In this document: positions 22,916 to 34,144 of the stretch, one piece after another | Layout: every line of letters begins with the position of its first letter | Numbering within the stretch: position 1 is the stretch's first letter | NCBI GenBank assembly: GCA_026874595.1 | Contig: CM049318.1 | Span: 18,338,241 to 18,402,240 of the forward strand | Source of the DNA: Sipunculus nudus | Lineage: Eukaryota; Annelida; Sipuncula; Golfingiida; Sipunculidae | Length of the DNA: 64,000 bases | Direction of reading: 5' to 3' | Notes under the pieces: model-generated | The model's input: the letters and a program-made list of their open reading frames with translations, nothing else | What the model was told of the DNA's origin: nothing | Database searches by the model: none | Position numbers and translations under genes: made by a program

Positions 22916-22975
22916 GTCTTCTATACAGGATATCTGAAAGAAAGTCAAATCTCCAATTCAGACAGTGACCGATCA
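22916..22975 (+). repeat. Fragment shared with the repeat at 25210-25270
   Basis: AAGCTAG, then ATATCTGAAAGA(A/C)AGTCAAAT and TCCAATTCAG occur here and at 25210-25270 in the same orientation, with a diverged relative near 24955. This copy lies just upstream of the minus-strand gene, in its presumed 5' region. Confidence 0.6.
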
Positions 22976-24739
22976 TTTTATGACTGGAGCTGAGGTATAG
23001 GCATTTGTTTTACACATGCAGGGGGTGAATCGCGCCGGACGATGTCATTTGGAGACTGGTAGGTCAACCGGTGGGCCGATGGTATGAGCAGAAACACACC
23101 TAGGCCCCTGTGTCAGTCGTTTTTACACTGAGGCCTTGACCTGAACTTACCTGGACGATGCAGATAAAAAACAAATTTATACATGGTACTTGCGTGAAAT
23201 TGTGAGTAAGGGTATGCTGTACATGTTTCAGCTGGTCAATCATGATGCCATATTGCACCCAATCTCGCAGAAAATTTCCAATGTCTGACGTACGTCCCAG
23301 TTCGCCTGTTTAAGGTCAAGGTTAGGGTGTGCAATAGTACAATTTCTCATTTTCGTTAACGTGTTTGCTTTCGTATGAAACACTCATGCCAGGAATACTT
23401 TGTTGATATTTTGTATGTCTTGGGCATCTGTAAAACGTATTTAAATGTGCTAACAATTGTGTTAAACTTCTCCTGTGCGGTCGATGGTGACTCGATGATA
23501 TGAACAACGATGAAGCAAACAGAAAGACCAGATGTTTCAACTACATTCAATCTGACTTAAAATATACTGAATGGTAGTCAGATTTGGCGTACAAATAATC
23601 AAATAACTTGAAGAAACACCAAAATCCAATATGAATACCTAAACCCCCCCCCCCCCCCCCTCCGTTTGTTCCATTTTAGCCATTATTACATTTTCAAGAA
23701 TCTGTTTGCATGATTTTTCTGTACATATTTCACCTCTTCTTCTAACTGTTACTTCCTCTGCAATATTTGAACTCCCCAAAGACTCAGCAGAGAGCACCCG
23801 ATTGCCTAATTCACATGATCACATACATACAGCTACTCATAATGGTATCTAATACACACAAAATTTACTTGTTTACGTTTGGGATGAAAAAAAAAAAAAT
23901 AGAAAAACTTTGAAAGCGACTTTCCGCTTCTGATATCAAGAGATTATATACAACTCCGAAGAAAGATGTTTTTTTTTTAATGTTATTTGTATATAATAGG
24001 ATTTGTCGTTTTAAAAGTATTAATGAATGCACATACGCAAATATATAGTTACACTATATGACGGATCTATATATTGATGATGCATACGCATATAATGATA
24101 GACATAGTCATGAATTGAATTATTTATAATTTTTCACTTTTATAACAGTGAAGGCAAGTACAAGTCTTCTTTAATCAACTATTTCAAAGCTTCAAAATAT
24201 CCTGAAAATATCAATTATCAATTTAACAGAGAATTTCGAAAAGTTTGAATATCTGCCTTTGTCTTTACTTTTCAAAGCATGTAGGACAGAGTAGACACGA
24301 GGTTCAGTTGATCAAATGAAGACTTATCATTTCATTTATTTGGTGAATATCATAAGAATTTTCATCATCTTTTCCTGTTAACGTAATAATTACTATTTAG
24401 GTGATTTACAACCAATTTCATTTCAGATTTAATTTAAGTGGTATATAAATCATAGAATGATCATGTATTAATAAATGTATATAAAACCCGCTTTAAACGC
24501 TGCATCTCGTCATATGATGGAGACCCATCTGAATTTTAAATAATTAAGAAACATGATGTTTAATCCTGCAGTTCGAAATCACTTTTGGTGTTGATAGCTT
24601 CGGTTTTGTGTATATAAAATACATATTCTGTGTTCGAATACCATCTAAAACTTTCTAGAATGGAATGTATTTACTATATTTGTAAATATGAAAAATTATA
24701 TGAACATTTAATGTTGTTTTTATTCGCCCCCTGTCGTTT
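22976..24739. other. Intergenic region
   Basis: AT-rich sequence with a C-run at about 23644-23660 and an A-run at 23886-23898. No exon with convincing splice sites was seen on either strand. Confidence 0.5.
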
Positions 24740-24801
24740 ACAAATCTCGCGGGAAACCAAGTACTGGTTGGAGAGGCCGAGAGCGCGAAACTACAACTGG
24801 A
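24740..24801 (+). promoter_or_regulatory. Candidate promoter/5' UTR of gene B with E2F-like motif
   Basis: TCTCGCGGGAAA at 24745-24756 contains GCGGGAAA, a match to the E2F site, about 45 bp before an ATG in a locally GC-rich stretch of an AT-rich region. This is what a short promoter of a cell-cycle-regulated gene looks like. No TATA box is placed sensibly. Confidence 0.35.
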
Positions 24802-24870
24802 ATGGCGTCTCTGGCACTCTCTGCAGACAAGTTGGTCAGAGAACTGAAAGACGCATATAAACATTGGTAT
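24802..24870 (+). CDS. Gene B exon 1 (start codon)
   Basis: ATG plus 22 codons to TGG TAT, then GTAGGTGAG, which offers two overlapping donors (24871 or 24875). Both degenerate copies downstream preserve the GGTGAGATATAA that follows, favouring the second. Phase agreement with later exons favours the first. Confidence 0.4.
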
Positions 24871-25379
24871 GTAGGTGAGATATAAGGCCGGATATGTTAT
24901 ATAATTTTTAACATTTTTATTATCATTATTATTTATATATCTTGCCTTCCTATCAAGCTGAACTGTTTTATATCCAGGATATTTGAAAGAGTCAATCGTC
25001 CAACGTCAAACGTCTAACGTCATTTTAAGGCCTTTCTTTTTACAATGTGCAAGGGGTGAAGGCGTCTCTGCTGACAAGTTGGTCAGCGAACTGAAAGACG
25101 CATATGATCATTGGAATGGAGGTGAGATATAAAGCCGGATATGGGATATGTTATATACAACGTTATTTTTATAATTTTTATAATAATTTTTAATGTCTTG
25201 CTTCTACTCAAGCTAGCCCTGTTTCTATCCAGCATATCTGAAAGACAGTCAAATGTCCAATTCAGTCATTTTTTATGGCTTTACTCTAACACCTCTAGAG
25301 GGTGGCTGTAGACAAGTTGGTCAGCAACTGAAAGACGCATGTCATCATTGGTACGGAGGTGAGATATAAATCCAGATAT

Positions 25380-25435
<56 letters not shown>

Positions 25436-26683
25436 TTATTATAAGCATTATAAAACTATTTTTATATCTTGCCTTCTACTAATTTTATCATCACTGCATG
25501 CAGGACATTGCTTGCTTTGAATATTATATATATGCGTCTGCCGGAAAAAATTAAATATTCCGAACTGCAACCAAGTCATTTAAGCACCGGAAAATCGAAA
25601 TTTGTTATCAGTTGAAAGGTATAAATGCAAGCATATTTAACACCTGTTCCCACTTAAGGATATTTATTTTTACAAGGCGTGAACCAAATCATGCTTAATA
25701 TAGCAGGAATCACGCAACTTTTTTCCGCAGATTATTGCCGTGCAGAAAGAAAGAAAAGGCTGTGTAACAGGGATGTTTAATTAAAAAAGGAAGGATTTGC
25801 AAGGTACCCAGTGAATTCTTTGTGGTACAATATAAATTATCTACAATACCTGTGTGCATGGTGGACATTTTTCCGGTATCCAGCATTGCTTCATTAAGTA
25901 AATGTGCATTGCGTATACAGCTGATATCTTTAAACATTGAATTATACTTTTGGTCAGTTTAAAGAAATTCATAAAGCATGTTCTTTGATCTATCAGGTAA
26001 ATCAAGGGCGGATCCATGATTTGGGAAGAAGAGGGATCCAACCAAGGAAGACTTATGAAAAACCCTTGAAAAAATTCTCAGATCAAGGCGGGGGGGGGGG
26101 GGGGGTCCAGGACGAAAAAATGAGGGAGGGGGGGGGGTTCCGGAGCCCCTGGACCCTCCCCTGGATCCACTTCTGTAAAATCTCTATCGCTGTCGGTACG
26201 TGCATGGAATTATATCGTATCACACTAGCAAGAATGGTAAATTTGAATGATGAACGAGTTTTTCTACAATATTTCATATATGTATTTGGAATACGAATTT
26301 AAAAAATTAAGTTTGAAATATAGCTTATGCTCATTTAAAAAAAAGGTCTAAGCTGTGTTTCCATGTACCCGTAGGCCTACATGCGTATGTGCGTAGATGC
26401 GTGAAAAAAAAACAGGTGCGTTTGCGTGTATATGCGTATATGTGTGAACTGACAGGAGTAAATATACATTTGTACTTGGATCTAGTACGTCTACGACATA
26501 AAGATGGTGTATAGATGTATAATTTTACCCCGATACTCTGAGTTCATGCAGACCCTCTGCGTGGTAATCGCTCCAGTGACAATTTTCACGTAATGCGGCA
26601 TGTATGCACATATACACATATGTATATACGTAGTCCAGAACTGGTCTCTCTCGGGCTCGGGGCCGGAAAAGGGACGTGGCTCT

Positions 26684-26722
<39 letters not shown>

Positions 26723-28261
26723 TGCCACGCCCCCTCCGTTATGTCTGAACGGGAAGAGCCTGGTCTTAGACTGGTTCCAGTGTACAGAAAGATGTCCTTT
26801 TCTACTGGTGTGAGGATTCGACAAGGAGCGTCAAGACTCGAATGTAGGAACCAGTCTAAGCCGGCGGACTCGATCACCAGTAAGCCCCATTGATCTGCAC
26901 TCGACGACCTGCCCGGGCCGGCTGCCCAGCTCGCGCTATTTCTGCCGCATGCATAATTTGTTTGGGCATCCACTGCATGGCGTCCTTAGATATACAAAAA
27001 CTGGTCAGCCGTGCAGTCGGGAACCCGTTACCAGGGCTAGAATTTTATCTTGAACAGACAGTGCCCCTCTGGAACATGGTCCATATCTGGACCTGTGTAA
27101 CATTATCAACGTCCGTCAGGCAGATTTAACATATGAAGCCAGGTCCAGAGATGGACAAGACCAAATGTTACGTGCCAATAAAGAGAACCTAGATACATAT
27201 ATACACCACCCGGTGACCATGTATGAAACTGATTGATGGAACTATATACCTTTCCTCTACACAAATATAGGCCTATGCGTGATGACACTCTTGTTTTGAT
27301 TGGATTGCATGTATAAGTAAATATAAATAATCAGTATGAAACCCGTGGCATACTCCTGTGGAGGACAGGTGCCCGTTAAAAAATCATGATGTCACCAAAT
27401 GATATTGTCAAGGTGGTCTTTTATACTAAATTATAGTGTAAGCTTTGCGAATTTTCACTGATTTTTTCTCATATGAAAGTGTACCTTTACCTTTTTAACT
27501 TACCCAGTGTATGTCCAAAGCTGCTACCGGACTGAGTGTTCGTCAGCTTCAATACCATTTAAACTGTGCTGTCTGGCTGCACGCCGGACGGTCAAACACC
27601 ACAACTAAGCCTGATAGTTTACAATGGTTCCACCAGGTGACAGCACAAGTCAATCTCGCGGTAATGGACACGTGGCTGTATTTATTTTCCCTATATAACA
27701 TCTATAAAACACCTGAGGTTTGGGCCTCTTTTAAATAATTTTCAAAATAAATTCTGATATTAAACTTTTTTTTACCTGAGAATTTGTTGTTTCTTCAGTC
27801 AAACAAGACCAAGAAAAAGGGGGCTTGTGTATCTCTTTTTTTAACCATCCTGGCCCGAATGCAGTGAAGCCCAAAATACCCCACCAAGCAGTCCCAAACA
27901 AGCATATGGACAACATCTCTTTGATTGGCCATAGATTTTTAAAAAATTGACCAATACTGTCAATTTTATTGGAAATTATGCTTAACATATTTAAAAATCA
28001 AACAATGGGGTGTTTTTGATGCTCCAGCACATGATGGCTAGAGCCAACCAGAAAAAGCCAGACCATTTGCTACTCTCCTTCAGGTTCAGGGCTTGGTGAC
28101 CCCAGGTCATGTAAACAGGGCTTGGTGACCCCAGGTCATGTAAACAAATAGGACCACGTGACCTAATGGTGTGAAAATATACTGCTGAGTATACATGCAG
28201 TATATACAGATATATATTTAATATTTACCAACACGGCCCCAGAAAGAATTTGTATGCACAA

Positions 28262-28346
<85 letters not shown>

Positions 28347-28444
28347 AAACTTATGTTACTTTACTAACCTTAAACTTCGTCTTTCTCCCATTCACGTTCT
28401 CATTCAAGCAAGTTTGTGGCACTTGTGGCACACAGCCACAACAG
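24802..28444 (+). CDS. Gene B: unrecognised multi-exon gene (exons 24802-24870, 25958-25996, 27508-27636, perhaps 28413-28444)
   Basis: An ATG exon follows an E2F-like promoter motif, and two or three downstream open segments have GT-AG borders and consistent phase 0. They read MASLALSADKLVRELKDAYK (first), FKEIHKACSLIYQ (second), and a 43-codon third exon containing LSVRQLQYHLNCAVWL. A possible fourth reads FVALVAHSHN. The predicted protein is helical and hydrophobic-amphipathic with no signal peptide. I do not recognise it. If the first donor is GTGAGAT at 24875 instead of GTAGGT at 24871, the phase chain breaks. That uncertainty and the short exons keep confidence low. Confidence 0.35.
25058..25380 (+). 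pseudogene. Two decayed tandem copies of gene B exon 1
   Basis: GACAAGTTGGTCAG, GAACTGAAAGACGCAT and GGTGAGATATAA recur at 25070-25140 and 25310-25375 with about 250-bp spacing. The copy near 25072 lacks the ATG. The copy near 25312 has lost one base inside GTCAG-CAACTG, which shifts the frame. Intron sequence between copies is duplicated too, so the whole exon-plus-intron unit was tandemly copied. Confidence 0.6.
25383..25433. repeat. (TA)n tract
   Basis: About 25 uninterrupted TA dinucleotides directly after the third exon-like copy. Confidence 0.9.
25958..25996 (+). CDS. Gene B exon 2 (candidate micro-exon)
   Basis: The acceptor is ACTTTTGGTCAG and the donor is CAG followed by GTAAAT. 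The 39 bp encode 13 codons in phase 0. Short length makes chance a real alternative. Confidence 0.3.
26000..26685. other. Intron or intergenic region with G-runs
   Basis: G-runs at about 26089-26105 and 26130-26138. Otherwise AT-rich sequence without recognised features. Open frames here depend on reading through the homopolymers. Confidence 0.4.
26686..26721. repeat. Poly(C) run of 36
   Basis: Thirty-six uninterrupted C residues, the longest G/C homopolymer in the window. The adjoining sequence (26722-26960) is also GC-rich, unlike its surroundings. Confidence 0.9.
27508..27636 (+). CDS. Gene B exon 3 (candidate)
   Basis: The acceptor has a good pyrimidine tract (CCTTTTTAACTTACCCAG), and the donor is CAG followed by GTGACA. 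It is exactly 43 codons in phase 0 with balanced composition (LSVRQLQYHLNCAVWLHAG, DSLQWFHQ). It is the best-supported exon of gene B after the first. Confidence 0.4.
28090..28147. repeat. 29-bp direct repeat, two copies
   Basis: AGGGCTTGGTGACCCCAGGT followed by CATGTAAAC occurs twice back to back. Confidence 0.85.
28264..28343. repeat. (TA)n tract
   Basis: About 80 bp of TA dinucleotides with one CATATG interruption. Confidence 0.9.
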
Positions 28445-29160
28445 GTGAATTCGGCAACTTAGGTAACCATTTTTATTCTTCAGTAGCATCCAAATGTATA
28501 TAAAAAAATGTCAATACATAAAAAGCGTCCTCAGTGCAGAGTGGCCAAAAAGGAATCTGTCCACACATGATTATACCCTGGCTTTTCTTCTCTCTCTCTC
28601 TCATTGGAATATAACCAATAACATCACCCCATTCACTCCATTGATCAGACGGGTAAGGTGAACTCCACCCACTATACTGGCCAATGAAATGAAGGGAGAG
28701 TTGGTTGATTATACCCTGGCATATACAAGGTCTACATACAGTGTAATTATATGTTATCGTGATATCATCAATCTGTGTGTGCTCCTAGCTGACTAAACAT
28801 CACGGGACCCCCCATTTAAGTGGTCACCCTGATGAGATAAACACCTTTAACCTCATGAGATTTACAGATTAGGACTTGGCCTGTACAAATAAAGGACCCA
28901 GTGACCAAGATAAGGGGATTATGCAATCAGTACCCAGGCATCATGGAACAAAGGCTTGTTATACATGTGTGATATGTCACAAGGTAACGCAGAGGTTTGA
29001 ATGTATATGAAATATTAAATTAACAAAATCAGTAAAGTTATAATAATAATTAAAATATTCATATTATTGAGAACAGCTGCAAATGAGAGAGAGAAGCCCG
29101 TTGAACTCATTTAGTGTGACATGAAATACCAAGAATATACAACCTATCATGCCAAATCTT

Positions 29161-29204
<44 letters not shown>

Positions 29205-29690
29205 ACTGAAACGTTGCACATTTTGTTCAGAAAATCTAGATTTCATGATTTAATAAGACATATTGATTTTAACCAGTTGAATAAATAATAGTTGCAAAAA
29301 TTGAGACCCAGTTGTATAAAAATTTATTATATTTATATATATAATATAATATACATTCAGGAATAAAGTAATTTAACGTTCTTTAGGAGTTATTAAAATT
29401 AATTTCGTTCTAGAAATAATCGTTGTTGTGACATAAATATGTTATTTTCATTGAGGTAACCAAACAAAAATGCTACAATTAATCCACTAGCTGATAATAC
29501 AGTTAACTCGTATATATTTTCATGAGCATTTATATAGGCCTTTAAATAACATATATGTTGAATTCATTTGCGGTTTTGCATAACGTATTTCATCCCTTAG
29601 TTTGATAAAGTTTACGTGTTAATAGTAGTGCAACTCTTTGAAAGTTGTTTAGAAAACAAAGCAGGGAAAAAACTCAAGTCAAGTGTCTGC
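28445..29690. other. Intergenic region before the methyltransferase gene
   Basis: No exon recognised. GATTATACCCTGGC occurs twice (28569, 28708), hinting at a small repeat, and a (TA)n tract lies at about 29164-29199. Confidence 0.5.
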
Positions 29691-29699
29691 TTACTTTAT

Positions 29700-29978
29700 C
29701 TTTATCGCTACTTAGTGTGAGGTGGGCATGCTCGGCACATGGGAGGGCCCGGGAACCAGGAGGCGACATTAACTATTATTGTTATTAGTTGCCATAAGCG
29801 GCCCATATGTCTGGCCGCATACAACAAGGAAGAACACCGTCAGCAGGCAGGCCTCGTAATGTGATATGACGGTTCACTGAGCTAAACCACTAACTGCTGC
29901 TGTGCTGGTGCTGCTGTCTTTACTGCCTGCGTGGCCGGACCAGTCAGAGCAGAGTCGATTTTACGGCTGTCGTACCAG
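29700..29978 (+). promoter_or_regulatory. Candidate promoter and non-coding first exon of the METTL24-like gene
   Basis: A GC-richer block in AT-rich DNA ends in GTCGTACCAG followed by GTAATA, a plausible donor at 29979. The coding exon at 34019 is preceded by a good acceptor (TTTGATTTCATTGCATAACAG, ending 34007) only 11 nt before the ATG, which implies an upstream 5' UTR exon. This is the best candidate for it. The first-intron link is inference. Confidence 0.35.
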
Positions 29979-32846
29979 GTAATAATACAATTAAACATCC
30001 GTTAGATCGATTCATCGTCGAGGTGTTTTATGAGTGCGTCAGAGTGCCCTTTTAATGTTTTATCAGTTTGATTACTGCCTTGATAACTTTCCAATGCCAG
30101 TGGTATTTAAATCGCCAAACAAAGACAACATTGACGAATGTAGATTCCATAAGCTCAGTTTCAGTGAATATTGGGTGTATCATTCATATACCATCTGCCA
30201 ATGTATTTAGATAGATATTAAAGACCTCCACTGGCCCCAGTGAATTAATTCATTTATTGCCCCAACTTGCACAAGGCACAATTTATAATATACAGTTGTC
30301 AGTATTTTATAGTTTATACTTCACTCAGTAGTTTAATTCAGAAGCTGTACCTGTGATACAGACAAGAGGGTTAGATATATATCATGTCATGAGTACATGA
30401 CAATACTTGCCAAAGTGTAATTTAAATATAGACTAAGTTTAAACATTATACCGTAAACTAAAATTTATATGCATACGGTACAATTTATATATATAGAGTT
30501 AGTCTTGGAAAATATTCTTTCAGATGGTTTTATGAATGTTGATAACTTGATATACACAACAAAGATCAATTCTTATGACTGGTACTTTTTTCATCCCCTT
30601 GCTATAATAACAAGTGTTGCTGTTATATAGTTTTTTTATACTTAAACATTTTTTTGTGGGCTTTGAATATATGTTCAATCCTGTCTCATTAATATTATAA
30701 TAATACTCTTTAGGAGATATGTACTTGTAGACAAAAGTATATTTCTTGGAAGGTACCATTAATGTTAAAGAGGAATTGTACCTATTCCAATGAATTTGAA
30801 TAGTTACACAAAATTTAATCTGTAATCAAATAAATTTGTATTAAAAAGGCAAATGTAGGTACAGTTTCTGTACATGTACAATACACAATTTAATATATAT
30901 ATATATATATATGTGTGTGTTGATGATTTTTTAGCTCAGCTGACTTTCAGTCATGCAGAGCTATAGCGATGGGTCATTGTCTGTTGTCTAGCTGTCATGG
31001 CATTAGCAGGGCACAAATCGTAACCGTAAGGGCTTTGATCATGAACCCTGTGCAGTCTTAGAGGACCATAAAAAATTTCCTTGGAAACCTGAAATTAGGT
31101 CTCTGTTACCCATATCCTCCAAGCTATTGGGCTCAGAAGTACTCCCCCCCCCCTATAATAATTAAAAATTTGATACAAAAGCTCCAGTATCTGAACAACA
31201 AATGTATTGATCACCATGATTCTCTGCATGCATATTGGTCATGCAGTGATTCTTCATTTCCTGCAGACTGGTGGGGCCACCTGGATTTTTTTTATTTTTT
31301 CGCATTATTTTCTCTATTTATAGACCTTTAAAGATGCGGTCATCTGTTAGCAGGGCACAAATGGTTAACACTGGACCTAGAGTCTTCTAATTTGACATCC
31401 AGGGAGGCCCATGAATAGTCTCCTTTGAAACCTGAAATAAGGTCTCTGCTACCCATGTCCTCTGAGCTATAGGGCTCAGAAGTACCCCCCAGAATAATTA
31501 AAAATTTGATACAAAAGCTCCAGTTTCTGAACAACTAGTGCATTGATCACCATGATTCTTTGCATATATATTGATCATAGAGTGTATTATCAGTTCCTTC
31601 AGACTTGTGGCTCCACTTGAATTTTCTAGATATTTAAAGTTTTTTTTCTCTATTTTGAGAACTTTAAACCTGAAATTAGGTCTCTGTTACCCATATCCTC
31701 CAAGCAATGGGGCTCAGAAGTACCCCCCAAATAATTAAAAATTTGTTACAAAAGCTCCACTATTTGAACATCCAATGCATTGATCACCATGATTCTTTGC
31801 TTGTATATTGATCATAGAGTGTTTCATCAGTTCCTGCAGACTTGTGGTTCCACTTGAATTTTCTGGAATTTTTTAGCATTTTTTTCTTTAATTTTAGACC
31901 TTTAAAGATGTGGTCTTCCATTAAGAGGGCACAAATTGTAAACACTGGACCCAGAATCTTCTTACTTGATATCCTGGGAGGACTATGAAAAGGCTCCTTG
32001 GAAACCCGAAATTAGGTCTCTGTTACCCATATTCTCTGAGCTTTGGGGCTTATAAATACCCCCAGATTAATTGAAAATTTGATAACAAAATAGGGCACAA
32101 ATAATAACCATTGGATCTAGAATCTTCTAACTTGACATCCTGGGAGGTCCATGAAAAGTTCTCTTCAGAAGCCTGAAATTAGGTCTCTGTTACCCATATC
32201 CTAGGAGCTATGGGGCTCAGAATTACCCAGAATCATTGTATCCCCAGACAAAGTCTGGATCAGATGGTTTTAGCACAGTCACGCTGACGCTGTTGCAGAG
32301 ATTTCTTTTGGACCCAATAACTCAAAAAAATATTTCATGGATCTTTACCAAACTTGACATGTGCATAGGTATTGGTGAATGGCTAAAGCCTGTTTAAAAT
32401 AGGGTCATGACCTTTACTAGGAGAGTGACTTTGACCTTAAATAGGTCCATTTTGGGGGGAAATCACACAAATTCTTAAATATCTTAAGAAATCTTGCATG
32501 GATGATCGCAAAATCAAGTTGACCAAAGATCTTAGATAGTGTTGTCAAGTACCGGAAACTGGTGGTGCCACCTATTATCCTTTTCTTGTTTTTGTGCTGT
32601 TTAATATCCACATCATTGCCACTTGACAATACTGTGAGCATTATAAATCAAAAAGTAATGGAAAGATAACTTTCATATTATGTATATACATAGACTTCGA
32701 TTATGGGATGATGTTTATTTAAATAAGGGTCATGACCTTTCATATAAGAGTAGCCTTGACCTTGAATATTGCCATATAAAATCACACAAAATCATAAACA
32801 TCTCAATAAGGTATGCATGGTTTGGTCCAAAAATTAAATTGAACCA

Positions 32847-33338
32847 GACCTGATGGTCAAGTGGTTAGTGTGTCTGACTACTAAGCGAGTGAACTGGGAG
32901 GCTCGGGTTCGAGCCTGACTGCTGCAGGTGTCTTCCCAAGCCTGACTTTTACCCAGAGTCTTAAAATAATTGGGAAGATATCAGGGAGCTCGGCTTCCTG
33001 ATATCAGGCTGGCCCCAGCCTTATTGGGGCTGTGGGTGGATACTTCATTCGGGGACCGAAGACAACTGTCTGTGGGAAAAGTAGGTGCAGTCTCTTCAGG
33101 AAGATCTGATGGCTATATAGTGTGTTTAAACCAGCTGCTGGCTGGCTCAGGTTCACACCTGAGATAGCGTGGGGCTCATTATATGAATGAAGTTCCTGCG
33201 CACCTAACAGGAAAGCGCCAGACTGGCACACCCTGAATAGGAGCCTGCAAAAAGGAACCATTTATAGTGTAAGGTAGTTAAAGAAGCATTAAAAAAATTG
33301 AGGTCAGTACCTCTGCCAGAAAAATATATTTAAAAAAA
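32847..33338 (+). mobile_element. tRNA-derived SINE (family 2), inserted into the composite repeat
   Basis: The head has TGGTCAAGTGGTTAGTG (A box) at 32854 and GGGTTCGAGCC (B box) at 32905-32915. The 3' tail AAGCATTAAAAAAATTGAGG and TACCTC is shared with the SINE at 9445. Target-site duplication AAAAAT(T/C)AAATTGA flanks it (32829-32842 and 33339-33352), and that duplicated sequence belongs to the host repeat, so the SINE is younger. Confidence 0.8.
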
Positions 33339-33771
33339 AAAAATCAAATTGACCAAAGATCTTGGATAGCTTTGTCTTTTGCGAAAGACAGGTGGTGCCA
33401 CCTTATGTACTTTTTTTTGCCGCCTTTTAATAGACCATCATTGCCACTTGACAGTACTTTGAGCATTATAAGTCAAATACTAATGGACAGATTGGGCTGA
33501 ACTTGTGCATGTCCAATAATCTTGGATAGTGTTTAATACAAACTTAAAATCAACAGAAAGTGGAATAAAGTTATCAGTTCTTTCTGTCCATCTGTCTGTC
33601 CACCTGTATATATTAAAATAGAACCCTGTATCTCAAAAACCTATACTAGTTAGTTGTTCAATGTCAGTCATGTCAGAGTATTAGTTTGGCATTCAAAGAG
33701 TTAGTACTTGTACTTTATAATCACCAAATAGCAGATAGCAGGATCCTTTTCTCTTAGCTTAGCAAATGCTA

Positions 33772-33776
33772 TAATA

Positions 33777-33840
<64 letters not shown>
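33772..33840. repeat. (TA)n tract
   Basis: About 65 bp of TA dinucleotides just upstream of the first coding exon's acceptor region. Confidence 0.9.
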
Positions 33841-33841
<1 letters not shown>

Positions 33842-34018
33842 CAATGGAAATAAGTATATTTTGCATTTGTTAAAATTTTACAAATGTCAGTTGAGAAATG
33901 TGACCCATGGGTCTCTGGTTTCTTCTGCAAAATAAAATCATGTAATCAAGGATGTTCTGATGTTTATAAACTGTAATCAGTTTTCTTTTGATTTCATTGC
34001 ATAACAGCAACAATTAGC

Positions 34019-34144
34019 ATGATCTCCCGCAACCGGACTGTCCTCCTGGGCCTGATAGCCTTGACAACAGGGATGGTCATCGTGTATTATGGTTTCAGTA
34101 GCCGTGGTCTAGTCAAAACAAGGTTCCTACCAAACCATAAGGTG
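34019..34144 (+). CDS. METTL24-like exon 1: signal anchor
   Basis: 42 codons starting MISRNRTVLLGLIALTTGMV: short basic N-terminus, then a hydrophobic span. Donor GTAAGT at 34145, phase 0. The acceptor at 34007 upstream shows the ATG is near the start of an exon. Confidence 0.85.

Larger units (their letters stand above)
30926..33925 (+). repeat. Long composite dispersed repeat, interrupted by a SINE and a (TA)n tract
   Basis: It begins TTTTTTAGCTCAGCTGACTT and ends near the palindrome GACCCATGGGTC at 33902. Inside are four to five tandem degenerate units of about 300 bp (31000-32230) sharing CCTGAAATTAGGTCTCTGTT. Units sharing TGACCAAAGATCTT and GGTGGTGCCACCT follow (32330-33580). Matching sequence occurs at 56800-59560. 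No coding frame is present. Class unknown; it sits in the presumed first intron of the METTL24-like gene. Confidence 0.75.

Noticed and set aside
26491-26973. 160-codon minus-strand frame with a poly-Gly run, and overlapping poly-Pro frames
   Set aside because: They depend on reading through the 36-C homopolymer, and no domain is visible on either side.
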